A stretch of 49,303 bases of DNA from Hyphomonadaceae bacterium BL14 (GTDB lineage: Bacteria > Pseudomonadota > Alphaproteobacteria > Caulobacterales > Maricaulaceae). Location: NCBI GenBank assembly GCA_027627705.1, contig CP091242.1:1645581-1694883 (forward strand), given 5' to 3'. Positions 40,559 through 49,281 of the stretch are shown here, piece after piece. The position numbers and the translations under genes were made by a program. The notes beneath the pieces are model-generated. The model saw only the letters and a program-made list of their open reading frames with translations. It was not told where the DNA came from and did no database searches. Each line of letters opens with the position of its first letter. Position 1 is the first letter of the stretch.

Positions 40559-40574
40559 TGGCACGCTTTTCGCA
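40559..40574 (+). promoter_or_regulatory. Sigma-54 promoter of flgI
   Basis: TGGCAC (40559-40564), then GC at 40572-40573 with the correct 12-bp spacing from GG; the -12 reads TCGCA in place of TTGCA. TTAACC (40552-40557) precedes it by 1 bp, as at flgF. It lies 38 bp before the flgI ATG. Confidence 0.7.
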
Positions 40575-40611
40575 GGTCCGCGTACAGGAGCCTGCCGGAG
40601 ATGCGTGCGCC

Positions 40612-41718
40612 ATGATGAGACCAGTCATATTCCTGACCGCCTTGGCCCTGTGCGCCAGCCTGGCAGCGGCGGCCCACGCCAATCCGCGCATCAAGGACAT
40701 CGCCGATGTGGAGGGCGTGCGATCAAACCAGCTGGTCGGATACGGCCTGGTGGTGGGTCTCGACGGCTCGGGCGACACGCTGCGCAATGCCGCCTTCACC
40801 CGTCAGGCGATGAACTCCATGCTGGAGCGCTTCAATATCAATGTACGCGAAGCCGATCTGCGCACCGGCAATGTCGCCGCCGTCATGGTGACGGCCGAGC
40901 TGCCGCCCTTCTCGATGCAGGGCACACGCATCGATGTGACCGTGTCGGCGCTGGGCGATGCCAGCAGCCTGCAAGGCGGCGTGCTCATCGCCACCCCGCT
41001 GGTGGGTGCCAATGGCGAAGTGTTCGCCGTGGCGCAGGGCTCGGTCGCGGCCGGTGGCTTCGCAGCCGGCGGCCAGGCGGCCAGCGTTACGCGCGGCGTG
41101 CCCACGACGGCGCGCATCGCCAATGGCGCCGTGATCGAGCGCGAGATGGAATTTGATCTCGCCGGTCGCAACGAGATCCGCCTGTCTCTGCGCAATCCCG
41201 ATTTCACCACTGCCCGGCGTATGGCCGACACGATCAACGCCTATCTGGGCTCCGGCGTTGCCGCAGCGCAGAACCCCTCTACCGTCGCACTGATCCGGCC
41301 TGCGAGCTTTCGCGGGGACATGGTGTCGCTGCTGGCCGATGTGGAGCAGCTGCGCGTCCAGACCGACATGCGCGCGCGCGTGGTGATCGACGAAAGCACC
41401 GGCACCATCGTGATGGGCGATAATGTGCGTGTCTCCACCGTCGCCATCGCCCAGGGCGGGCTGACCGTTACGGTCTCTGAAAGCCCGATCGCCATTCAGC
41501 CGGCGCCGTTCACCGAGGCCGAGGCGGTCGTCCTGCCGCGCACCGATGTCGCGGTGGAGGAAGACATGCGCGAGATGGGCGTGCTTCAAGGAACCGTGAC
41601 GCTGCGCGAACTGGTCGACGGGCTCAACGCGCTGGGTGTCAGCCCGCGCGACCTGATCACGATCCTGCAGACCATCAAGGCCGCAGGGGCGCTGCAAGCC
41701 GATATCGAGGTGCTGTAA
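40612..41718 (+). CDS. flgI: Flagellar P-ring protein FlgI
   Basis: A 368-residue periplasmic protein with a signal peptide (cut near HA-NPRIKD, about residue 23) and the highly conserved FlgI body: RIKDIADVEGVRSNQLVGYGLVVGLDGSGD, GDASSLQGGVLIATPLVGANGEVFAVAQGS, ATVxxVxIAQGGLTVTV and the C-terminal TLRELVDGLNALGVSPRDLITILQTIKAAGALQADIEVL. It polymerises as the P ring in the peptidoglycan layer. The start at 40612 is used (a second ATG follows at 40615). It is first in flgI-flgJ-flbY, under the sigma-54 motif, and overlaps flgJ by 1 bp. Confidence 0.97.
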   Translation: MMRPVIFLTALALCASLAAAAHANPRIKDIADVEGVRSNQLVGYGLVVGLDGSGDTLRNAAFTRQAMNSMLERFNINVREADLRTGNVAAVMVTAELPPFSMQGTRIDVTVSALGDASSLQGGVLIATPLVGANGEVFAVAQGSVAAGGFAAGGQAASVTRGVPTTARIANGAVIEREMEFDLAGRNEIRLSLRNPDFTTARRMADTINAYLGSGVAAAQNPSTVALIRPASFRGDMVSLLADVEQLRVQTDMRARVVIDESTGTIVMGDNVRVSTVAIAQGGLTVTVSESPIAIQPAPFTEAEAVVLPRTDVAVEEDMREMGVLQGTVTLRELVDGLNALGVSPRDLITILQTIKAAGALQADIEVL

Positions 41719-42041
41719 TGGACGGCCTTCTCGACGCCCAGATACAGGCGGCCATGCTGTCGGCGCGTTCGGTACCGGCCGGAACACAGGCACGTCAGGC
41801 CCGCACGCCAGATCAGTTGCGCGCAACGGCTGAGGACTTCGAGTCGGTCTTCCTGGCCCAGGTGCTTGAAGCGATGATGGGCGAAACCACCCAGTCGAGC
41901 TTTGGCGGCGGGCCCGGCGAAGCGGCGTTCAGCTCCATGCTCAATGAAGAGTACGCCAAGGTGATCACGCGGGCCGGTGGCATTGGCCTGGCCGATTCCC
42001 TGGCGCGTGAAATGCTCAGATATCAGGAGGCCGGATCGTGA
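41718..42041 (+). CDS. flgJ: Muramidase-less FlgJ (rod-binding protein, CheL type)
   Basis: A 107-residue protein that corresponds only to the N-terminal rod-binding domain of FlgJ: LRATAEDFESVFLAQVLEAMM (about residues 34-54) and GGGPGEAAFSSMLNEEYAKVITRAGGIGLADSLAREML. The C-terminal muramidase domain of gammaproteobacterial FlgJ is absent, which is normal in alphaproteobacteria, where the protein is often called CheL. It caps the growing rod. A separate lytic enzyme must open the peptidoglycan; none is seen nearby. The start overlaps the flgI stop by 1 bp. Confidence 0.9.
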   Translation: MDGLLDAQIQAAMLSARSVPAGTQARQARTPDQLRATAEDFESVFLAQVLEAMMGETTQSSFGGGPGEAAFSSMLNEEYAKVITRAGGIGLADSLAREMLRYQEAGS

Positions 42042-42481
42042 CCACCGAGCTCGCCGCCCAGACACCCGCCGAACGCGCAGAGGCTATGATCCGTCTGACA
42101 TCGCGCCTCACGGTCTTGCTGGAACAGGAAACCGATCTGTTCGAGGCACGCCGCCCCCATGAGGCGGTGAATCTTCAGACCGAGAAAATGCGCCTGGCCA
42201 CACTCTACCGCGCCGAGACCCAGCGCGCGGCGCGCGAACCGGAGCGATTGGCGGGGCTTGCCCCTGCCCTGAAAGGCCGGCTTCGCACGGCGACCGAGCA
42301 ATTCAACGCCGCGCTGGCGCGCAATCACGCTTCGGTCGAAGCGCTCAAAGTGCTCACCGAAGGCCTGGTGCGCGCCATCGCCGAGGAAGCCTCGCGCCAG
42401 AAACAGTCCCAGGCCGGATACGGTCCGTCCGCCGCCCGCTACGGCGCCGTGGGCGCGCTGGCGTGCAATCAGACGGCTTGA
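42038..42481 (+). CDS. flbY: FlbY/FlgN-like flagellar chaperone
   Basis: A 147-residue all-helical protein (RAEAMIRLTSRLTVLLEQETDLFEARRPHEAVNLQTEKMRLATLYRAE..., a long second helix to about residue 125) with a short, less ordered C-terminus. This is the FlgN-like pattern of the Caulobacter protein FlbY, which lies after flgI and cheL. FlgN proteins are export chaperones for the hook-junction proteins FlgK and FlgL. The GTG start overlaps the flgJ stop in GTGA, with AGGAGG 8 nt upstream, so translation is coupled. Confidence 0.8.
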   Translation: MTTELAAQTPAERAEAMIRLTSRLTVLLEQETDLFEARRPHEAVNLQTEKMRLATLYRAETQRAAREPERLAGLAPALKGRLRTATEQFNAALARNHASVEALKVLTEGLVRAIAEEASRQKQSQAGYGPSAARYGAVGALACNQTA

Positions 42482-42484
42482 GGC

Positions 42485-42949
42485 GTGACCAGCCCCGCGC
42501 ACGCCGCTGCGCTGCTGGAAAGCTTCGAAGGCATCGCCCCGAAGCCGAGCTGGGGTGAGACGTCTTACTACTACAATCCGGGCCGGCAGTTCTCGAACGG
42601 CACCTATTTCGCCACCATCAAACGGTCGGATGGGCCTAATGATACGGCGTCCGGGCTGTCACGCGAGGGCGTCTGGCGGTTGAGCTTCGGGGTGTCGAAG
42701 ACCCGGTATGCGGCCCTGTTCGGACCGCTGCCCGCAAGGCCGCCCAAAGGCGGGATCATCGCCGGGGACTGGGATTTCAAAGCGCTCAACCAGCTCACGC
42801 CCCATCCCGTCTATGGCTGGATGGGCTGGTGCGCCATGCTGTGCCCGGATCAGGCTGTGCTGGACCGGCACCGGGCATTGATCGAAGACGCCTATGCCCG
42901 CGCCCGTGCGGGTTTCGACGCCCGGGTGCACAAGCTCGGTCCGGCCTAG
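42485..42949 (+). CDS. DUF6194-type protein of unknown function
   Basis: A 154-residue cytoplasmic protein that I place in the DUF6194 group: SWGETSYYYNPGRQFSNGTYFATIKRSDGPNDTAS (about residues 22-56), REGVWRLSFGVSK, AGDWDFKALNQLTPHPVYGWMGWCAMLCP. The pattern of conserved aromatic residues recalls small MmcQ/YjbR-type DNA-binding-like folds, but no function is known. The GTG start is 3 bp after flbY, so it is co-transcribed with flagellar genes, perhaps by chance. The stop overlaps that of the convergent FlaEY-like gene in CTAG (42946-42949). Confidence 0.7.
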   Translation: MTSPAHAAALLESFEGIAPKPSWGETSYYYNPGRQFSNGTYFATIKRSDGPNDTASGLSREGVWRLSFGVSKTRYAALFGPLPARPPKGGIIAGDWDFKALNQLTPHPVYGWMGWCAMLCPDQAVLDRHRALIEDAYARARAGFDARVHKLGPA

Positions 42950-45693
42950 AAAAACCCGAGCGTATTGCCGCCCCCGCCCATCAGCCGGTCGAGACCGGCC
43001 TGGTAATTGGCGATCTGGCTGGTGAGATAACTCGGCACGGTTCCGCCGCGCTTGCCGTTGGCCGGGCCTTTGAGCATCTCCTTGAGAGCCGGGTCCATGG
43101 TCAAGTCGCGCCAGGCGCGCTGGATCTTGGCCTGGGCAGCCGACAGCGCCTCATAGGCGGCCTGGGCCGTGCTGCGATCGGAGATCGACAGGCGGTCGGG
43201 CAGCTCGAGGGCGAACACGGTGGGGGAGTCCGAAGTGGCGTCATCAGAGCGGGCCAGGAGGGAGGCCTTGCCGGTGATGCTGCCCGAGGGCAGGCCGAGG
43301 CCGGACAGGGCGTCGCGGCCATCGGCCCCGGCTGTCAGCTCGATCGTGACGCCGGGTTTGGGCGCAAGGCGCAGCATGTCGCCTGCGCCTGAGCGGCGCA
43401 CATCGGCCGAGCCATTGAACAGCATGACGGCATTCAGCTTGAAGGTCAGCGAGCGCATGGTCTCGTTGGGGCCGATCTCTATGCGGCGCTGGCGCCCGCC
43501 ATCCACCGAGATGAAGAAATGATCGCCTGCGCGCACCGACGAGCGCTGATTGATCGCACGGCTGTCAGCGTAGGCGATGGCTCCGTTTGGCAGGCCAAGC
43601 CGGTTCAGCACGGAATCCCCGCCCTGATCCACCACGAGGCCTGTCGCTTCCGACAGGCCGCCGCGACCTGAGACTTGCTGTGTCCACTCCAGCGCGCCGG
43701 TGGCCGCGTCAAACCCGGCTGCAAAGCTGTTGCGCTCGCCCGATTGCTGGGAACCGGGCAGCGCGCCGGATGTAGTTCCGGCCAGGTAAACCTTGCCGCC
43801 CGCCGTCTTCACCGACGCCGCGGTATTGTCGCCCTCGGTGCCGAGGAAAGTCGCATAGCTCACCGCCGGCGCGGCACCGTCTTCGAGACGCACCAGCACC
43901 GCATCGCGCCCGCCGGCATTGGCATTGATGACCGTGCCCGGCGCAAAGCCCGCCCCGGCGGAGCCCGCCAGATTGATCGCGCCATCGGCGTCCACGGCCA
44001 GGCCCGCAATGCGCCCGCCATCCAGATCGCCCATATCCAGGCGCCAGACCGGCGCGCCGGTCCCGTCATCGCCGGATGCGAACTTGGCGAGCACCGCGCG
44101 GCCATCGACTTCGCTGGCGGTGAGAAGCCCGCCATCGGCAGCCATGGCCACGGCGCGCACGCGCTCCACCCCGGCCCCGGCTTCTATCGCGCGGGTGTAG
44201 AGGGTTGCACCGGAGGCATTGAGGGCGCGCACATAGCCGTCCACCATTCCCTGGTGGGCCATGCCGCCGAAGCCGGACCGGGTCTCGCCGGCCACAAAAA
44301 CATTGCCGGCATCATCCACGGTGACGGCCAGCGCGCGGTCATCGCCCTGCCCGCCAAAGCGCTGAGCCCATTGCTCCACGCCGTCGGCATTGAATTTCAC
44401 CACCAGCGAATCCTCACCGCCCACGGCGTTGGTACCGCTGAGCGCCCCGGTCACCGAGCCGGCCACAATCACATTGCCCTGCCCGTCCACCGCCAGCGAC
44501 GCGCCTGAGGCGCTCTGCGCCGCGCCCAGCGCGCGGGTCCAGACCAGCTTGCCCGTGGTGTCAAAACGCTGAAGGATCAGGTCCTGCTCGCCCTTGAGCG
44601 CCTGGCCCGCCACGCTGGACGCGCCATGGCCCACGACATAGATGCCTCCATCAGCCGCCTGGGCGGTGTCCAGGATACGCAAGGGATTGCTGGTCTGGGT
44701 GGTTTTGGTGTCGCCCTTGTCATTGGTAGTTTCGGCCACATCCGGATCGGCCTCGATCCGGCGGGTAAAATCAGTCTGGCCGCCGTCACTGAGCCCGCTG
44801 ATCCGGGTGAGCTGACCGGACGCCGCCTCCTTGGCCCCGCTCACTCCGGCAAGCCAGACCGTGGGCGCAGAGGCCGGCGCGGAAAAGCTGATGCGTTCGG
44901 TCAAAATGCCCTGGATTTTAAAGCCCCAGTCATCGCCTTCGACCACGCCGTTTTCATTGGGTGTGCCCACGCGCTGGCGCCCGAACCGGGTCAGCATTTC
45001 GGCGTCTTCAAGTTTCTGATTGATCAGCCCGATCACGTTGTCGAGCGTGCGCGGGGTGCCGCCGAGATCGGCCAGGTCAATGGCCACATCGGTATCGTCG
45101 CCATTTTTGCGCACAGTGATGGTGAAGGCGGCATCGCCCTGAAACGCCGCCACCTCGGCGTCAAACGCGCCGGTATGGATGGCGGCGGTTGAGTATGCCG
45201 ACAGACCGCGCGAGATTGCGAGTTCGCTCTCGGCCTTGCTCAGCTCCTTGCCGCGCAGCACGGACACGCCTTCCAGCTCCAGATCCTGAAAGAACCCGCC
45301 CAGCTGTTCGAGGCCTTCATTGAAGCGGCGCTGCCAGAATTTGCTGTCCAACTCGCTGACATTGCGCTGCATGGCCGCGTCGGCCAGCGATTGCAGCCCG
45401 CGCAGGCCCTGATACATGGCGAATAATTGCTGCTCATCCCGGCTGACGCCGGGACCGGAGGCGTTGGTCAGCGAGGCGTCAAAGAAGCGTCCGCTACCCA
45501 GCACCTGACGACGCAGGGTTTCCAGCGCCGTGATTGACCCGCGCGCATCCCAGGGCGGCAGGGTTTGGGCGCTGCTCCGGCTCTGGTCACCTTGCCCGGC
45601 CGCCGGCGCGCGCGCAGCGTTCGACTGGCCGGCAAACTGCCGGGCAGACTGAGCCCCGTACCATGCGCCAAGCAGTTCGACCGAGAACGCCAT
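42946..45693 (-). CDS. flaEY: FlaEY-like flagellar protein with SBBP beta-propeller
   Basis: A 915-residue protein without signal peptide. The N-terminal helical part (about 1-160, QNEQ-type: SITALETLRRQVLGSGRFFDASL, ELDSKFWQRRFNEGLEQLGGFF) and the C-terminal helices (about 850-915) are reminiscent of flagellar axial proteins. Between residues about 355 and 720 lie repeated SBBP-type blades such as SLAVDGQGNVIVAGSVTGA, AVTVDDAGNVFVAGETRSG and LAVDADGAINLAGSAGAG. Caulobacter FlaEY, a protein needed for normal flagellin assembly, has comparable size, and a FlaEY assignment fits the neighbour flmA; I cannot verify the match here. It is divergent from flmA (188 bp between starts). Confidence 0.6.
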   Translation of the reverse strand: MAFSVELLGAWYGAQSARQFAGQSNAARAPAAGQGDQSRSSAQTLPPWDARGSITALETLRRQVLGSGRFFDASLTNASGPGVSRDEQQLFAMYQGLRGLQSLADAAMQRNVSELDSKFWQRRFNEGLEQLGGFFQDLELEGVSVLRGKELSKAESELAISRGLSAYSTAAIHTGAFDAEVAAFQGDAAFTITVRKNGDDTDVAIDLADLGGTPRTLDNVIGLINQKLEDAEMLTRFGRQRVGTPNENGVVEGDDWGFKIQGILTERISFSAPASAPTVWLAGVSGAKEAASGQLTRISGLSDGGQTDFTRRIEADPDVAETTNDKGDTKTTQTSNPLRILDTAQAADGGIYVVGHGASSVAGQALKGEQDLILQRFDTTGKLVWTRALGAAQSASGASLAVDGQGNVIVAGSVTGALSGTNAVGGEDSLVVKFNADGVEQWAQRFGGQGDDRALAVTVDDAGNVFVAGETRSGFGGMAHQGMVDGYVRALNASGATLYTRAIEAGAGVERVRAVAMAADGGLLTASEVDGRAVLAKFASGDDGTGAPVWRLDMGDLDGGRIAGLAVDADGAINLAGSAGAGFAPGTVINANAGGRDAVLVRLEDGAAPAVSYATFLGTEGDNTAASVKTAGGKVYLAGTTSGALPGSQQSGERNSFAAGFDAATGALEWTQQVSGRGGLSEATGLVVDQGGDSVLNRLGLPNGAIAYADSRAINQRSSVRAGDHFFISVDGGRQRRIEIGPNETMRSLTFKLNAVMLFNGSADVRRSGAGDMLRLAPKPGVTIELTAGADGRDALSGLGLPSGSITGKASLLARSDDATSDSPTVFALELPDRLSISDRSTAQAAYEALSAAQAKIQRAWRDLTMDPALKEMLKGPANGKRGGTVPSYLTSQIANYQAGLDRLMGGGGNTLGFF

Positions 45694-45881
45694 GTCCTGT
45701 CTGATTCTTGTCCAGCGGGCGCACAGACGCCGCCCGCGCGCAGTATGGCGCTCAAAGCGCTGACAATTGGTTAGGATTGCGCACGTCGAAGCCTTCTCGC
45801 GCCGTAATACAAACGGAGCGTTAACCCGCTGGCGTCAACCGTTAGACTGACGTGAAGAGAATCACTTGCGGGGCGCGTTTC

Positions 45882-46979
45882 ATGGCCGGATCAGCAGGAG
45901 CATCGCGCGATGCGCACGGCTCGACCTTGCGCGACTTCGCCGGCACAGCCTGTGATTTGACCGGGCGGTCCATCTTCCTGACCGGCGGCACCGGCTCGTT
46001 TGGCCATCAGTTTCTCGACACCGTGTCGCGCGGTTTCAAGCCGCGCCAGCTCACGGTGTTCTCGCGCGACGAGCTCAAACAATACGAAACAGCCCAGCGC
46101 TTCAGCCCTGACGCCTATCCGTGGCTACGCTTCATGATCGGGGATGTCCGCGATGCCGCGCGCGTGGCCGAAGCCATGCGCGGGGCGGACATCGTCATCC
46201 ACGCCGCCGCGATGAAGCATGTGCCCATCGCCGAGGCCAATCCGTTCGAGTGCGTGCAGACCAATATCCACGGTGCCGAGCACGTGGTGCGCGCCGCCAT
46301 CGCCAATGGCGTGGAGCGGGTGGTCGCGCTGTCATCGGACAAGGCCGCGGCCCCTGTGAACCTGTATGGCGCGACCAAGCTGGCGTCTGACAAGATCATC
46401 CTGGCCGCCAACGCTCTGGCGGGCGCGCAAGGCCCGCGGTTTTCGGTAGTGCGCTACGGCAATGTGGTGGGATCGCGCGGCTCGGTCGCGCCTTTCTTCC
46501 AGCGCCTTGTCTCAGAGGGTGCGCGCGATCTGCCCATCACCGACCCGCGCATGACACGGTTCTGGATCACCCTCGATCAGGGCGTGAACTTCGTCCTGTC
46601 CGTTCTGTCAGACATGCAGGGCGGCGAAGTGTTCGTCCCCAAACTGCCCTCCATGCGGACCATTGATCTGGCCCGCGCCATCGCCCCGACCCTGCCCCAC
46701 CGCATTGTCGGCGCGCGTCCGGGCGAGAAGCTGCACGAAGTGATGATCACGCCGGATGATTCGCGCTCCACGCTGGATGCCGGAGACCGCTATGTGGTGA
46801 TCGCCCAAGGCCGTGACGCGGTGCGCCGCGCCTGGGAGGAAGCGGGCGCGCGGGCCGTGCGTGATGGCTGGTCCTATTCGTCGGACAACAATCCCGAACA
46901 GCTGGATATACCCGGCCTTCAGGCGCTGCTGGGCCTGACCCGCCCGGTATTGCGGCCTGCCGCGGTCAAGGCCGTCTAG
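45882..46979 (+). CDS. flmA: UDP-GlcNAc 4,6-dehydratase, FlmA/PseB type
   Basis: A 365-residue NADP-dependent extended SDR that converts UDP-GlcNAc to a 4-keto-6-deoxy sugar, the first step to pseudaminic acid for flagellin glycosylation. It shows TGGTGSFGHQFLD, VFSRDELKQYE, HAAAMKHVPIAEANPFEC and the catalytic SSDKAAAPVNLYGATK, all typical of PseB/FlmA. About 35 N-terminal residues precede the usual start, so the ATG at 45882 (GGGG 9 nt upstream) is preferred over a GTG at 45852. Even so, the N-terminus is longer than usual. It is divergent from the FlaEY-like gene, a linkage also known in Caulobacter. Confidence 0.9.
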   Translation: MAGSAGASRDAHGSTLRDFAGTACDLTGRSIFLTGGTGSFGHQFLDTVSRGFKPRQLTVFSRDELKQYETAQRFSPDAYPWLRFMIGDVRDAARVAEAMRGADIVIHAAAMKHVPIAEANPFECVQTNIHGAEHVVRAAIANGVERVVALSSDKAAAPVNLYGATKLASDKIILAANALAGAQGPRFSVVRYGNVVGSRGSVAPFFQRLVSEGARDLPITDPRMTRFWITLDQGVNFVLSVLSDMQGGEVFVPKLPSMRTIDLARAIAPTLPHRIVGARPGEKLHEVMITPDDSRSTLDAGDRYVVIAQGRDAVRRAWEEAGARAVRDGWSYSSDNNPEQLDIPGLQALLGLTRPVLRPAAVKAV

Positions 46980-46983
46980 ACAC

Positions 46984-47886
46984 CTAGACGTCTTTGCGAC
47001 GGGTGCCGCGCCGGGCGATGAAAATGCCCAACAGGATGATCCCCAGCGCCAGCCAGGCAGTGAGGCCCAGCGATTCGCCCAGCAGCAGCCCGATCATGGC
47101 CGCCACCACCGGCACGGCATAATTGATCAGCGCGATAAAGGCCGCACCCACCTTCCGGGCAATGCCCATGTAAACGATGGTTGCCAGCGCCGTCGGCAGA
47201 AGGCCCAGCGCGATCACGGCCAGAATCGAATTGAGGCTCGGCTGCATGGCGGCGCCGGTCGCCCCATCCCAGATCACCAGCGGCAAGGTCAGCACTGAGG
47301 CGCAGATCAGCGATCCCGCCGCGACGGTGATGGGCGGCGTCTCGGGCATGCGCTGATACATGATGGCGTTGGTGGCGTAAGCCAGTGTGGCCGCGAAAAT
47401 CAGCATCTGCGCCAGAAAATCGGTCTCCAGCATGCCCGCCAGCGCGGACGGTCCCGTCAGCAGCACGATTCCGGAAAACCCGATCAGGAAGCCAGCCCCT
47501 TTCCAGGCATTGATCCGCTCGCCGGGCAACACGAAGTGCGCAGCCATGATGATGGCCAGCGGCGTCATGCCCATCAGAATGCCTGCCACGCCCGACGGCA
47601 CGGTCTGCTGGCCGATGGCGATCAGGGTGAAAGGCAGCGCATTGCCGAACAGGCCAAGCCCGGCAAACCACAGCCAGCGCCGGTCGGCGAGGGGCGGGAG
47701 ATAGCGCTTCTGCGCCACCGCCCAGACAGTGAGCACGGCCGCTGCCAGCGCCAGGCGCCCGAACGCGACCACAGACGGCGGCAAGGTCTCCACCCCGACT
47801 GTGATGAAGGCAAACGCCCCGCCCCACAGGAGCGCCAGCAGGAACAGTCCGCCCCAGCCCTTGAGACCCGGCTTGTCCGGCGTCAC
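46984..47886 (-). CDS. EamA/DMT-family transporter
   Basis: A 300-residue inner-membrane protein of ten transmembrane helices in two EamA repeats (about residues 10-140 and 155-290). The typical first-helix pattern is LALLWGGAFAFITVGVETLPPSVVAFGRLALAA; the second repeat reads ALIALGLLPTALATIVYMGIARKVGAAFIALINYAVPVVAAMIG. The substrate is probably an amino acid or another small metabolite and cannot be predicted. The start is GTG (47886) with GGAG 8 nt upstream. It converges on flmA, with stop codons 4 bp apart inside a short inverted repeat (46973-46990). Confidence 0.88.
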   Translation of the reverse strand: MTPDKPGLKGWGGLFLLALLWGGAFAFITVGVETLPPSVVAFGRLALAAAVLTVWAVAQKRYLPPLADRRWLWFAGLGLFGNALPFTLIAIGQQTVPSGVAGILMGMTPLAIIMAAHFVLPGERINAWKGAGFLIGFSGIVLLTGPSALAGMLETDFLAQMLIFAATLAYATNAIMYQRMPETPPITVAAGSLICASVLTLPLVIWDGATGAAMQPSLNSILAVIALGLLPTALATIVYMGIARKVGAAFIALINYAVPVVAAMIGLLLGESLGLTAWLALGIILLGIFIARRGTRRKDV

Positions 47887-47954
47887 GAGGGCCGCTCCAG
47901 GCCATGGAAGGCGCGGGCGGTCGAGGGGCGTTCAGGGTTGATCATGGCCGTGCC

Positions 47955-48028
47955 GGTAGGCGTGCGCCGCTCCCGCGTCAAGCCGCCGCCCCAGACAGGA
48001 TTTGACGCTGCACGCGCGAAGGCCTACC
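47955..48028 (+). ncRNA. Structured leader of serC
   Basis: Two nested perfect stems are present: GGTAGGC (47955-47961) with GCCTACC (48022-48028), and inside it GCGTCAA (47975-47981) with TTGACGC (48002-48008). The element ends 37 bp before the serC ATG. A serC-associated leader motif is known in alphaproteobacteria; whether this is that motif was not checked. Confidence 0.5.
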
Positions 48029-48065
48029 GCAATGGACTGCAAACCAGACAGCCGGGGGAATCGTC

Positions 48066-49235
48066 ATGGCCCGCTCCAAACCCAGCCTGCGCCCGTCCGA
48101 CGCCCGCTTTTCGTGCGGCCCCACGAAGAAGCGCCCGGGTTGGGAATGGAGCGCGCTGGCGGCTGCGCCGCTGGGCCGCAATCACCGCGCCGGCATGCCC
48201 AGGGCGCGCCTGGCCGAAGCGCTGGAACGCACAGCGGCTGTGCTGGAAATACCCTCTGACTACAAGGTGGTGATCCTGCCTGCGTCCGATACCGGTGCCA
48301 TGGAAGGCGCGCTGTGGTCCATGACCGGTGCGCGGCCCGTGGATGTGTTTTCCTGTGACGAGTTCGGCCGGCGCTGGCTGGTGGATTTGCGCGACGAGCT
48401 GAAACCTGCCGGGCTCAACGCCTATGAGGCACCCTACGGCCGTGCGCCCGATTACAGCCAAAGCAATCCGGCCCATGATCAGGTCTTCACCTGGAACGCC
48501 ACCGCGGCGGGCGTGCGGATACCGGAAGCCGCCTGGATCAAGGACGACCGTGAGGGCGTGACGATCTGCGATGCCACGTCGGCAGCCTTCGCCATGGACA
48601 TGCCTTGGGAGAAATTCGACGTCACGACTTTCAGCTGGCAGAAATGCCTGGGCGGAGAGGCACAGCACGGCATCGCCATCCTGTCGCCGCGCGCCCGGGC
48701 ACGCCTGCGCGACTACCGTCCCTCCTGGCCGGTGCCGCGCCTGTTGCAATTGTTTGAAGCGGGCGCTGAAGACGCCGCCATCTACGCCGGCTCCACCATC
48801 AACACGCCGTCGCTGATGTGCGTGGAAGATTATCTCGACGGTCTGAAATGGGCCGCGCGCGAGGGCGGCGTCACGGCACTGATCGCGCGCACCGACGCCA
48901 ATTTCGCAGCGCTCGCATCGTGGGTCGACAGCGCGTCCTGGATCGATTTCCTGGCCGAGGATCCGGCGACCCGGTCCACCACCTCGGTGACGCTCAAATT
49001 CGCCAGCGCGGAACTCGCCGCCAAGTCTGATGCAGAGCGCTGGGCGGTGTCGCGGCGCATGGGGCTGCTTCTGGACCGCGAAGGCGCGGCGTTTGACGTC
49101 ATCCCGCACCCGAAAGCCCCGGCGGGCCTGCGCATCTGGTGCGGTCCCACCGTGGACACTGACGACGTGGCCGCCCTCGGCCCCTGGCTGGACTGGGCTT
49201 ATGAAACGGCGATGGAAGAGCTGGAGATCGCTTAG
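48066..49235 (+). CDS. serC: Phosphoserine aminotransferase
   Basis: A 389-residue class V aminotransferase that makes 3-phosphoserine from 3-phosphohydroxypyruvate in serine synthesis (and may act in pyridoxal phosphate synthesis). It starts SLRPSDARFSCGPTKKRPGW, with SHR-like replacement LGRNHRAGMPR, a PLP-binding Asp in CDATSAAF (Asp169) and the Schiff-base Lys193 in SWQKCLGGE. This is the alphaproteobacterial form of SerC. GGGGGA lies 6 nt before the ATG. The 5' leader is structured (separate entry). A palindromic repeat follows the stop directly. serA would be expected downstream, outside the window. Confidence 0.95.
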   Translation: MARSKPSLRPSDARFSCGPTKKRPGWEWSALAAAPLGRNHRAGMPRARLAEALERTAAVLEIPSDYKVVILPASDTGAMEGALWSMTGARPVDVFSCDEFGRRWLVDLRDELKPAGLNAYEAPYGRAPDYSQSNPAHDQVFTWNATAAGVRIPEAAWIKDDREGVTICDATSAAFAMDMPWEKFDVTTFSWQKCLGGEAQHGIAILSPRARARLRDYRPSWPVPRLLQLFEAGAEDAAIYAGSTINTPSLMCVEDYLDGLKWAAREGGVTALIARTDANFAALASWVDSASWIDFLAEDPATRSTTSVTLKFASAELAAKSDAERWAVSRRMGLLLDREGAAFDVIPHPKAPAGLRIWCGPTVDTDDVAALGPWLDWAYETAMEELEIA

Positions 49236-49281
49236 AGCGCAATCCGAAAAGTGGGGACCGGTTTTCGGATAAATTGCGCTC
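49235..49281. repeat. Palindromic repeat after serC
   Basis: GAGCGCAAT (49235-49243) and CCGAAAA (49244-49250) are mirrored by TTTTCGG (49262-49268) and ATTGCGCTC (49273-49281), with an asymmetric 4-nt bulge and an 11-nt loop. This sequence belongs to an interspersed palindrome I know from many alphaproteobacterial genomes. Its left end overlaps the serC stop codon; it may also act as a transcript end. Confidence 0.75.

Noticed and set aside
45694..45881. Sigma-54 promoter for the FlaEY-like gene or flmA
   Set aside because: TTGG and TTGC occur at 45767-45780, but the GG-to-GC spacing is 10 bp, not 12; no other candidate seen.
46973..46990. Bidirectional terminator between flmA and the EamA gene
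   Set aside because: The CGTCTAG/CTAGACG inverted repeat is AT-balanced, short and contains both stop codons, with no T-run; it may be coincidence.
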